Shown one piece after another: positions 51,965-59,740 of a DNA stretch of 64,000 nucleotides (positions are counted from its first letter, which is position 1; each line of letters opens with the position of its first letter). The notes under the pieces are model-generated. The model was given only the letters and a program-made list of their open reading frames with translations, did no database searches and was not told the DNA's origin. The stretch is from assembly GCF_000332155.1 (NCBI RefSeq), contig NZ_KB235904.1:2215813-2279812 (forward strand), written 5' to 3'. Both the position numbers and the translations under genes were made by a program. Source of the DNA: Kamptonema formosum PCC 6407. GTDB taxonomy: Bacteria; Cyanobacteriota; Cyanobacteriia; Cyanobacteriales; Microcoleaceae.

Positions 51965-53293
51965 ATGAATCCCAGTACAGACATCACCTGGAATGAGGCG
52001 AAAGAATTAGCTAATACAGTTCTCTTTGCAAAAACGGGCGATTATCTGACTCCTCTTGAAGAGAAGGTGCTTTATACAGCTTACGCAAATGAGAGGTATG
52101 ATACCATTGTCAACACAATGTGGAGTATTGATTACATCAAAGGAGTTGCCAGCCAATTATGGAAAAAACTGTCAGAGGCTTTAGGAGTAGATAAAGGAGA
52201 TATTAGTAAGACAAAAGTTCGCGGTGTTATTGAGAGGGAATGGAAGAAGAGAAATAAACTTCATTTATTTGGTGATGGACAATTGTATTTAGATCGTCCC
52301 CCCATTGAATCTGATTGTTATGATAAAATTCGGGAAACTGGTGCTGTTATTCGCATCACAGCACCACAGTACACGGGTAAAAGTTGGCTGCTAAATCGCA
52401 TTCTTGAACACGCCAGAGAAAATGACTGTCAAACTGTAATCTTAGATTTTAAACTAGCGAACAGTGCCGTAGTTTCTGAATATTCCAGATTTTTAAAATG
52501 GCTATGTAGCAATGTTAGCAGAGAGTTAAACTTAGATAATAAACTAGCTGATTTTTGGGATGATGATTTATACGAAGCTCACGACAACATCACAATTTAT
52601 TTTGAAAAATATTTGCTGGCAGAACGCACTAAACCTCTAGTGATTGCGTTAAAAAATGTCGATTTAGTTTTTGAAATAGATGATTTTAGAACGGATTTTT
52701 GTGGGTTGCTTCGGTACTGGAGCCAACTTTATACAGGAGGTAATGAAGCGGCTGAAATTTGGCGGCAATTTCGATTAGTCATTGTTCACTCGACTGATAT
52801 TTACGGCTCTTCAAATTCAAATATTGACTTCTCTCCTCTTGAGGGTGTAGGCTTAACTGTTAAATTACCAGATTTTACCCCCGATCAAGTGCTAAAATTA
52901 GCACAGCATTATCAACTAACTTTACAAAAGCCACAAATTGAGAAATTTATGGCTATGTTTGGCGGACATCCTTATTTAGTGCAAAAGGCTCTAATCCATC
53001 TAAGAAATAATCAAGTTTCCCTAGAAAAACTTTTAGAAATTGCCCCAACTGAAGATCAAAATAGTCCTTTTAAAAATCACTTGCGAGAATACTTAGCTGC
53101 TCTTAATAAAAATTCTGAACTAGCAGCAGCTTACCACGAAGTTGTTATTAACCCGCACCCCGTGAGATCAGAAAAAAATTATACCTTTAAACTGGAAAGT
53201 ATGGGATTAGTACAAGTACAAGGGAATGATTGTTTACCGAGGTGTGGCTTGTACCGTCAATACTTCTCAGTTTGGCTGAAATCTAATGAATGA
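51965..53293 (+). CDS. AAA_35-type ATPase with N-terminal HTH-like region (vWA-MoxR-associated type)
   Basis: 442 residues. Residues 1-110 (TDITWNEAKELANTVLFAKTGDYLTPLEEKVLYTAYANERYDTIV...LGVDKGDISKTKVRGVIEREW) form a small helical domain that looks like the HTH-like N-terminus of vWA-MoxR-associated proteins. The ATPase is AAA_35: P-loop APQYTGKSWLL (Gly138-Lys139-Ser140), Walker-B-like LVIALKNVDLVF, and the GGHPYLVQKALIHL helix typical of the end of the core. The protein ends with a winged-helix-like LESMGLVQV. Such STAND-like proteins are linked to conflict and signalling systems. Its stop is 20 bases before the next gene, also AAA_35, so the two belong to one operon. Confidence 0.8.
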   Translation: MNPSTDITWNEAKELANTVLFAKTGDYLTPLEEKVLYTAYANERYDTIVNTMWSIDYIKGVASQLWKKLSEALGVDKGDISKTKVRGVIEREWKKRNKLHLFGDGQLYLDRPPIESDCYDKIRETGAVIRITAPQYTGKSWLLNRILEHARENDCQTVILDFKLANSAVVSEYSRFLKWLCSNVSRELNLDNKLADFWDDDLYEAHDNITIYFEKYLLAERTKPLVIALKNVDLVFEIDDFRTDFCGLLRYWSQLYTGGNEAAEIWRQFRLVIVHSTDIYGSSNSNIDFSPLEGVGLTVKLPDFTPDQVLKLAQHYQLTLQKPQIEKFMAMFGGHPYLVQKALIHLRNNQVSLEKLLEIAPTEDQNSPFKNHLREYLAALNKNSELAAAYHEVVINPHPVRSEKNYTFKLESMGLVQVQGNDCLPRCGLYRQYFSVWLKSNE

Positions 53294-53313
53294 AAGTAAT
53301 TAAGGTAATTCCT

Positions 53314-53690
53314 ATGAGTTACAAATACATCTACGAAGCAACTTTACTACCAGATACAGAAACCTATGTCACGCGAGATGCAGACTCCCAAATCTATGCT
53401 GCTTTGAAAGAGGGAAAATATTGTCATGTTTTTAACTCTCGTAAAACTGGAAAATCGAGTTTGCGAGTGCAAGTAATGAATCGGTTAAAAGCAGAGCAAA
53501 TTCACTGTATTTTCATTGATGTTTCTCCCAGTGGGAGTCAGTCAGGTACTCCCGATAAGTGGTATAATGGCATTTTACTTAAACTCAATGAAGAATTATC
53601 AAGCCGTGTTAATTTGAAACAATGGAATAATGAATATGACTGGCTATTGCCGATAGACCGATTGAGTGAGTTTGTTAAAAGTGTATTGTT
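53314..53690 (+). pseudogene. AAA_35-WD40 STAND protein, 5' part, interrupted by IS
   Basis: From ATG at 53314 (AAGG upstream; frame open from 53290). Translation starts MSYKYIYEATLLPDTETYVTRDAD, then P-loop NSRKTGKSSLR and FIDVSPSGSQSGTPDKWYNGILLKL. It is cut at ...RLSEFVKSVLL by an IS4-type element; the frame continues in the same register at 55132 with KNLPNQIIIFIDEID. Joined, the protein would be about 910 residues. As it stands the fragment carries only the first half of the ATPase (P-loop but no Walker B) and should not work alone. Twenty bases after the 442-residue AAA gene. Confidence 0.85.
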
Positions 53691-55127
53691 ACAATAGTCC
53701 GGACAGTTTTTAAGCAGCCAGAGTACCATAAGACAAGACTGAGGGGAGGTTAGGATGATTTAAAATCAAGTCCTTGTCTAAATCTAACTTGCTAATAAAT
53801 GTATAAAGTAGATGCCGATTGAATTCCAGGCGTTTATAGGAGGCCATTGAAAACACGAATGGATGGGCAGACAAGTGGCGATTAGAGGCTTCATATTTGG
53901 CTAAATTTAAGGCCGCTAGGCTGGCATTAAAATGAAAATCAAGCCGTTGGCTATTCACAGATTGACAATCGGACAAACCAGTAAATTGTTTGGCATCCCG
54001 AAAAATGAATTCAATTTGAAAACGAGCTTGATAATACTCAAGTATTTGCTCAGCCTTGAGATTGATATCGGTACTAAACAATAAAACATTTTTGGTTTTA
54101 CCGTTAGCTTGAAGCTCAGATATACAAGCCAAACGGATTTTGCATTTTAAGCAACAACTCCATACTAATAATGAATAAAGCTTAACTCCTGGCTTAATTT
54201 CTTTGACGAAAGTTAGATTTTTCAAATTATTGCAGTCAACTTTACCATCATATTTACGAGGAGCGCCGAATTTATTCCTTGCTCCGGTATAGAGGTAATT
54301 CAGGTTGGCATCAACCCTTAATCTACTAATCAAATTGAGATCTGACTCCCGAACAGCATCCCAAAATTTAGCGCGGTAATAATAGCCATCAGCCACCAAA
54401 TAACGTACAGATTCTGGCAACAAAGAACGAGTATTTTTTAAATGCTTTGCATAGTCGTCAACTCTTGTTATATCAGGTGTTAAGGTTTCAGATACCTGTT
54501 TTTTACTCCGTTTTTTTAAGTTTCTTTTCCGAGTAAAAATTAGGGAGTTTTTCGGTGGTTCTGTGGTCGGACGCGAAAGAGTTTGTTGCACGCTTAAACT
54601 ATAGGAAATATGAGTTTCAATTTCGACAACAGAAATCACAGAAATTTCTAATCCTTGTTCAGCTTTTCCCGCAATACCATTATAAAAATAACCTTTTCCC
54701 TCAGTATGTTTACCACTTTTTCTCAAAAAAGAACAATCAATAACGGCAATAATTGTGCGTTCAGGATTCAAGGCTTTTTTAATAAAATATTTAGAGAATT
54801 GCTCCCAGTCAAACTTTTTTAAAAAATGCCGCCGATAAGTTTTTTCAGTGGCAGGACTATAGCGGCCCAGATTGGTGAAGTTCACTTTGCCATAAACCAG
54901 CACGATTGTGGAAAGTAAAGTCATTATAAACTTTTTTTGGGCTTGACTCACCCCGGACATTTGTTGTAAGATGGATTCAATAATGTTCATAAGGCAGTCT
55001 GTTAAGCTCAGTTTTTTTAAGCTTAACCTAAAGAGTGTCTTTTTTTCTGCCTTTGAGATTCAAATTTTACTTACTTTTTTGTGGACGGGCGATCGCGTCT
55101 CTACTCCAAAACTGTCCGGAGTATTGT
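53691..55127 (-). mobile_element. IS4-type insertion sequence (about 1.44 kb)
   Basis: It holds one DDE transposase gene. Terminal inverted repeats: ACAATAGTCCGGACAGTTTT at 53691-53710 and the complement of ACAATACTCCGGACAGTTTT at 55108-55127, 19 of 20 matching. The flanks TGTT (53687-53690) and TGTT (55128-55131) would be a 4-base target duplication. An alternative reading is an 8-base duplication GTATTGTT (53683-53690 and 55121-55128), with an element ending at 55120 and only TCCGGACAGTTTT as the repeat. Both readings restore the interrupted frame. Confidence 0.85.
53710..54990 (-). CDS. IS4-type transposase
   Basis: 426 residues, intact. DDE residues: Asp85 in IIAVIDCSF, Asp201 in YLVADGYYY, and Glu327 inside a perfect YREK signature (Tyr320, Arg323, Glu327, Lys334 with 2-3-6 spacing), the hallmark of the IS4 group. 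A beta-strand-rich insertion lies between the second Asp and Glu, as in Tn5-like enzymes. It cuts and pastes the element that splits the STAND gene. Full length and undamaged, so the insertion may be recent. Transcribed opposite to the host gene. Confidence 0.92.
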   Translation of the reverse strand: MNIIESILQQMSGVSQAQKKFIMTLLSTIVLVYGKVNFTNLGRYSPATEKTYRRHFLKKFDWEQFSKYFIKKALNPERTIIAVIDCSFLRKSGKHTEGKGYFYNGIAGKAEQGLEISVISVVEIETHISYSLSVQQTLSRPTTEPPKNSLIFTRKRNLKKRSKKQVSETLTPDITRVDDYAKHLKNTRSLLPESVRYLVADGYYYRAKFWDAVRESDLNLISRLRVDANLNYLYTGARNKFGAPRKYDGKVDCNNLKNLTFVKEIKPGVKLYSLLVWSCCLKCKIRLACISELQANGKTKNVLLFSTDINLKAEQILEYYQARFQIEFIFRDAKQFTGLSDCQSVNSQRLDFHFNASLAALNLAKYEASNRHLSAHPFVFSMASYKRLEFNRHLLYTFISKLDLDKDLILNHPNLPSVLSYGTLAA

Positions 55128-55131
55128 TGTT

Positions 55132-57493
55132 AAAGAATCTACCGAATCAAATTATCATTTTCATTGATGAAATTGATAGACTACTCAGTTTAGATTCTAT
55201 TAGAGATGACTTTTTTGCCTATATTCGCTCTTGCTATAATCTAAGAGCCGATAATCTCGCTTATCAACGTCTTACTTTTTGTTTGTTGGGAGTCGCTACT
55301 CCTTCAGATTTAATCAAAGATACAACTCGAACACCTTATAATATCGGTCAGGCCATTGAACTCAAAGGCTTTACCCTAAAAGAAGCCGCACCCGTCTTAA
55401 CCAAAGGTTTAGAGGGAAAATTCCCTAACAATTCCACTGCAATATTAGAACAAATCATCAAATTAACAGGCGGTCAACCATTCCTCACTCAAAAACTCTG
55501 TCAGCGAGTGCTCGAATATGCTGAAATCGACAACCCAAATATTGATGAAATCGCCAAAACTTATATTATTGATAATTGGGAGGCTCAAGATAATCCCGAA
55601 CTCTTAAGGACAATCCGCAATCGCCTCATCTCTGAACAAGTCCAAAATCGCAGCGGTCGCCTCCTTAGTATCTACCAACAAATCCTCACCAATGGCCAAA
55701 TCCCCGCCGACAACTCCCCCGACCAAATGGAATTACAACTCTCAGGCCTAGTAGTCAAAGAAAACGGACACCTGAAAGTTTACAACCCAATTTACAAAGC
55801 AGTATTCAACCTCAACTGGGTACAACAGCAACTCGCCAACCTCCGACCCTATCAAGAAAACTTCCAGGCCTGGATAGAATCTGACAAAAAAGATGACTCC
55901 CGACTACTACGTGGTGAATCATTAACTGAGGCATTAAACTGGAAAGAAGGCAAAAGATTAAGTGATGATGATACGGCTTTCTTCGATGCGAGTCAACGCT
56001 ACCAAATAGAAACACTCAGACAAGCGGAAGCCAAAGCTAAAGAGATAATTAAAGCCGCCCAAGAAGGCACTAAAATAGAAAGAGCAGGCGTGCAAGCATT
56101 GCGGCGCTTTAATACAAAAACAGGACAATTTCAAGCACTCCACGATGCCAAAAAAGCAGGCGAAGATTTACAAAAGTTACTGGAAAAGTGGGAAAATTTA
56201 GTCAAAGATAACTACGAACTAGCCGCCGATTCTCCCGCCGCCAGTCCTCTTTTAGCTTTGCAAACAATCCTGAGTAAAATTCGAGAACGCCACACCTTTA
56301 CTGGCCATACTAACTCGGTATGGAGTGTCAGTTTCAGTCCTGACGGCAAATTTCTGGCTACGGGTTCAGGGGACAATACGGCGAAACTGTGGTCAACAGA
56401 AACTAAAACAGAACTTTACACCTTCACCGGCCATACTAACTGGGTAACGAGTGTCAGTTTCAGTAGCGATGGCAAATTTCTAGCTACGGGTTCATACGAC
56501 AATACGGCGAAACTGTGGTCAATAGAAACTAAAGCAGAACTCCACACCTTCATAGGTCATAGTCAATCGGTAACGAGTGTCAGTTTGAGTGCAGATGGCA
56601 AATATCTGGCTACGGGTTCAGACGATAATACTGCTAAACTATGGTCAATAGAAACCAAAGAAGCACTCCATACCTTCATTGGTCATACTCAATCGGTAAG
56701 AAGTGTCAGTTTGAGTGTAGATGGCAAATATCTGGCTACGGGTTCATGGGACAAGACAGCAAAACTCTGGTCAACAGCAACCAAAGCAGGAATCCACACC
56801 TTCATCGGTCATACTAACTCGATATGGAGTGTCAGTTTAAGTAGCGATGGCAATTATTTGGCTACTGGTTCATCTGACAATACAGCCAAAGTGTGGTTAA
56901 CAGAAACCAAAAAAGAACTCCACACCTTCACCTGTCAGACTGACTTAGTAATGAGTGTAATGAGTGTTAGTCTGAGTGCAGATGGCAAGTATCTGGCTAC
57001 GGGTTCATGGGACAAGACAGCGAAACTTTGGTCAACAGCAACCAAAGCAGAAATCCACACCTTCATCGGCCATACTAATTGGGTATGGAGTGTCAGTTTA
57101 AGTGCAGATGGCAAGTATCTGGCTACGGGTTCAGAGGACAAAACGGCCAAATTGTGGTCAATAGAAACCAAAGAAGCACTCCAAACCTTCACCGGTCATA
57201 CTCACTCGGTCAGGAGTGTCAGTTTAAGTGCAGATGGCAAGTATCTGGCTACGGGTTCATTCGACAACACGGTTAAATTGTGGGATTTATCAGGTAATTT
57301 AATTGCAGATTTCATTGGCTATAAGGATGGGGTGCAATTTATTGAAATAGAAAGTCCAGTATTTAGTGTTTGTTTTACCCCAGATGGTAAGTATTTAGCG
57401 GCCGGTTATGATGACGGTGTAGTTAGATTATGGCCGATAGAAAACTTAAACCAATTATTAGGAAGAGCGAGGAAATGGTTGCAGTTAGATTAG
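55132..57493 (+). pseudogene. AAA_35-WD40 STAND protein, 3' part, with WD40 propeller
   Basis: Continues the frame broken at 53690. Remainder of AAA_35: QIIIFIDEIDRLLSL (Walker B), TFCLLGVATPSDLIKDTTRTPYNIGQAIELKGF, KLTGGQPFLTQKLCQRVLEYAE. A helical middle follows (EAKAKEIIKAAQEGTKIERAGVQALRRF), then eight near-identical WD40 repeats of 42 residues (TFTGHTNSVWSVSFSPDGKFLATGSGDNTAKLWSTETK) and a ninth divergent one. A longer open frame starting at 54971 lies inside the IS; its first 53 residues are IS-derived and not native. Without its N-terminal P-loop this part is unlikely to hydrolyse ATP. Confidence 0.85.
56291..57282 (+). repeat. Eight 126-base tandem repeats coding WD40 blades
   Basis: Each unit codes TF-GHT-SV-SVSLS-DGKYLATGS-DNTAKLWS-ETK-ALH. 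Neighbouring units are very close at DNA level (for example GATGGCAAATATCTGGCTAC occurs repeatedly), pointing to recent duplication or gene conversion. Unit 6 has CQTD for GHTN and a 9-base duplication coding VMS. Confidence 0.85.
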
Positions 57494-57532
57494 ATACAAA
57501 CTCAGATTTTAATACTGATAAAAAACTCTACA

Positions 57533-57645
57533 TTAAATAATCTTAGCTTGAACGATCGCTAAGGCCGATCGCAACGCCTCAAAGCGGTTCTCCATCAGGT
57601 GAATTTGTGGCGACACACCCCCATCTTCCACCTGAGACAATTTGT
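57533..57645 (-). pseudogene. Coding-like remnant downstream of speE
   Basis: The minus strand has an open stretch reading NKLSQVEDGGVSPQIHLMENRFEALRSALAIVQAKII and a stop at 57533-57535, with no start codon before a family A repeat interrupts it at 57655. It has codon use like a real gene end. Family not recognised. It may be the tail of a gene lost when the repeat element expanded or deleted. Confidence 0.3.
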
Positions 57646-57654
57646 TGCTTGTAT

Positions 57655-57699
57655 AGGACTTACGCAGGTCGTCCCAGAAACCGGGTTTGCGTAAGTCCT
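57655..57699. repeat. Dispersed palindromic repeat, family A, internally deleted copy
   Basis: Only AGGACTTACGCAGGTCGTCC, AGAAACCGGGTTTGCG and TAAGTCCT remain (45 bases); the usual 60-base interior is absent. It lies immediately after the speE stop and may act as its terminator. Confidence 0.8.
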
Positions 57700-57706
57700 G
57701 TAAACT

Positions 57707-58651
57707 TTATTGTCCGACAGAGCCCTTACCGAAAAACTTCGGTGGTTCTGCCATAGTGTAAACTTCAGTTTCAGATGCGATCGCCTGACGCACATGACCA
57801 GGCAATTGCATCAATCCTAACAAAGTAATCCCATCCAACATACGGAAACCACCAGTAGTTTTCTCCGCCAACACTTTATCGGTATCTGCCGGTTCTGGCC
57901 TGGTATCGATCGCCTGCGTCGAAGCGATCGCAAAACCCCAAGGCGCACCGTAAGTAGAAATATAGCTCGTCAAAGACTGAACATTCGGAAAAACAGACTT
58001 GAGAGTATTGACAATCCGAGCGTGCATTTTCAACTCTGCCGGAGAAACAGGCCCCGCTTGCACCACAAAATAGCCAGATGGTGACATCACGCGGCGAACT
58101 TTCTCAAAATAGTCCTTAGTAAACAACTGGAAAGAAGGCCCTTCTTCAATCGGATCTGACAAGTCAGAAATCACTACATCCCAATCATTACCAGTAGTAT
58201 CTAAGAATTCCAAAGCATCACCAATTACCACCTCACAACGAGGGTCATCAAAAGCATTTTGGTGCATTTCTGGCAAGTATTCTTTACAAGCTTCGACTAC
58301 TTCGCCGTCAATGTCGATCATCACAACTTTTTCAACGGTTTTCCAGCGCAGCACTTCCCGAATTGTAGCGCCTTCCCCGCCTCCGAGCACGAGCACTTTG
58401 CGTGGCGAACCGTGCAAAATCATCGCCGGGTGAACTAGCGGTTCGTGGTACAGGAACTCGTCGCCAGTACAGGACTGCCATTTACCATCTAAAACCAACC
58501 CTTTACCATAAGTACCGGTTTCAACGACGTACATCTCCTGAAAAGCAGTTTTTTTGTAAGCAAGGACGCTAGTAACGCCGTGAACGTAAATATCCCAAGG
58601 CGTGATGTACTCGCTCATCCAGAAATCTGCTTTTAATTCGCTACCTGACAT
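57707..58651 (-). CDS. speE: Polyamine aminopropyltransferase (spermidine synthase)
   Basis: 314 residues. A small N-terminal beta domain (DIYVHGVTSVLAYKKTAFQEMYVVETGTYGKGLVLDG) is followed by the Rossmann-like domain: VLVLGGGEGATIREVL (dcSAM/MTA site, about 85-101), MIDIDGEVVEACKEYLP, VVIGDALEFLD and the key DVVISDLSDPIEEGPSFQLFTKDYF. It transfers aminopropyl from decarboxylated SAM to putrescine, making spermidine; a thermospermine product cannot be excluded. The C-terminal 25 residues are an extension. Start supported by GGAGGG eight bases upstream. Cytoplasmic. Divergent from the Uma2 gene at 58816. Confidence 0.92.
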   Translation of the reverse strand: MSGSELKADFWMSEYITPWDIYVHGVTSVLAYKKTAFQEMYVVETGTYGKGLVLDGKWQSCTGDEFLYHEPLVHPAMILHGSPRKVLVLGGGEGATIREVLRWKTVEKVVMIDIDGEVVEACKEYLPEMHQNAFDDPRCEVVIGDALEFLDTTGNDWDVVISDLSDPIEEGPSFQLFTKDYFEKVRRVMSPSGYFVVQAGPVSPAELKMHARIVNTLKSVFPNVQSLTSYISTYGAPWGFAIASTQAIDTRPEPADTDKVLAEKTTGGFRMLDGITLLGLMQLPGHVRQAIASETEVYTMAEPPKFFGKGSVGQ

Positions 58652-58815
58652 GAAATACCCTCCAGGGTGACACTGCTATCCCGATGTTGGGACAGATAGT
58701 AGTTATTAGCACAAAACGGCACTATTTTAAAAGTACGCTCGACACTAAAAAAATTTGCCAAGTAGTTAGATTGAGGCCGATGTTAACATAAAGCCAGTGA
58801 TTCTGCCTAAATTTT

Positions 58816-59670
58816 ATGTTTCCCTTTAAATATCCTGTTCCTCAAACAGATCCGCCGCGATCGCCCAGAGAAACTTTACCCACGATGTACGATCTACCAA
58901 GTGAAGATCCAGAGGAGCCTGGTTTGCCGGACGAATTTCACGATTTACAACCCCAACTGCTGACCCAGACATTTCAGCCTTCTCAGTATTCCCAATCTGA
59001 GGTTTTTTGCGGCAGCGACATCAACCTTTACTACGACTCGCGCCATCCTAATTGGTACAAGCGGCCGGATTGGTTTGGCGTTGTCGGCGTACCCCGACTT
59101 TACGATCAAGTCGATATGCGCCTGAGTTACGTTGTCTGGCAAGAGGCCGTTAATCCCTTTGTTGTTATTGAACTCCTTTCCCCTGGCACGGAGAAGGAAG
59201 ATTTAGGACAAATTGAACTCGAAACGCCGCCAGAGGCTCTTCAAGTGCCAGGAAATGGGCAAACAATACGAGGTCAAACTGAGCAGAAAAAGCCTGGAAA
59301 ATGGGAGGTTTACGAGCGGATTTTACGCATTCCTTACTATGTGGTTTTTAGCCGTTATACCAATCAGGTACGAGTGTTTAAACTCGTAGGATCGCATTAT
59401 CAAGAACTACAGTTGCAAGATTCGCGGGTGTGGATTTCCGATATTGATTTAGGTTTGGGTTTGTGGCAAGGAGAGTATCAGGGAGTTGAGCGATTGTGGT
59501 TGCGCTGGTATGATGCTGAAGGAAATTGGGTTTTGACTGAAGCTGAATTTGAGCGCGAGCGCGCTGAATTTGAGCGGCAACGCGCCGAACAAGCAGAAGC
59601 TCAATTAGAATCTTTGATTCAGAAACTTCGGGAATCTGGGATCGATCCTGATACATTTTTGAAGAGTTAA
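58816..59670 (+). CDS. Uma2-family (DUF820) protein with C-terminal coiled coil
   Basis: 284 residues. The Uma2 core is modified from the usual form: FCGSDINLYYDSRHPNWYKRPDWFGVVGV (catalytic Asp region), VNPFVVIELLSPGTEKEDLG (Glu strand, SP-TE-D-G motif), KWEVYERILRIPYYVVFSRYTNQVRVF (replaces the usual K..Y..GV..YW). The C-terminus EFERERAEFERQRAEQAEAQLESLIQKLRESGIDPDTFL is a charged coiled coil, common in this subgroup. A PD-(D/E)XK-like fold is implied; nuclease activity is unproved. Not in an operon. Only distantly like the other Uma2 protein at 17854. Confidence 0.85.
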   Translation: MFPFKYPVPQTDPPRSPRETLPTMYDLPSEDPEEPGLPDEFHDLQPQLLTQTFQPSQYSQSEVFCGSDINLYYDSRHPNWYKRPDWFGVVGVPRLYDQVDMRLSYVVWQEAVNPFVVIELLSPGTEKEDLGQIELETPPEALQVPGNGQTIRGQTEQKKPGKWEVYERILRIPYYVVFSRYTNQVRVFKLVGSHYQELQLQDSRVWISDIDLGLGLWQGEYQGVERLWLRWYDAEGNWVLTEAEFERERAEFERQRAEQAEAQLESLIQKLRESGIDPDTFLKS

Positions 59671-59740
59671 TAATGAATGCAGTATTGGTAGGAGCAAAGC
59701 ATTGCTGAGTTCCTACCAATTATGAGATCAACCGGTGGCA

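Noticed and set aside
54971-55131. N-terminal 53 residues of the 840-codon frame
   Set aside because: They lie inside the IS end; the native protein enters at 53314 and resumes at 55132.
56291-57282. 126-base regular repeats
   Set aside because: They are in-frame WD40 blades, not CRISPR or an RNA repeat.
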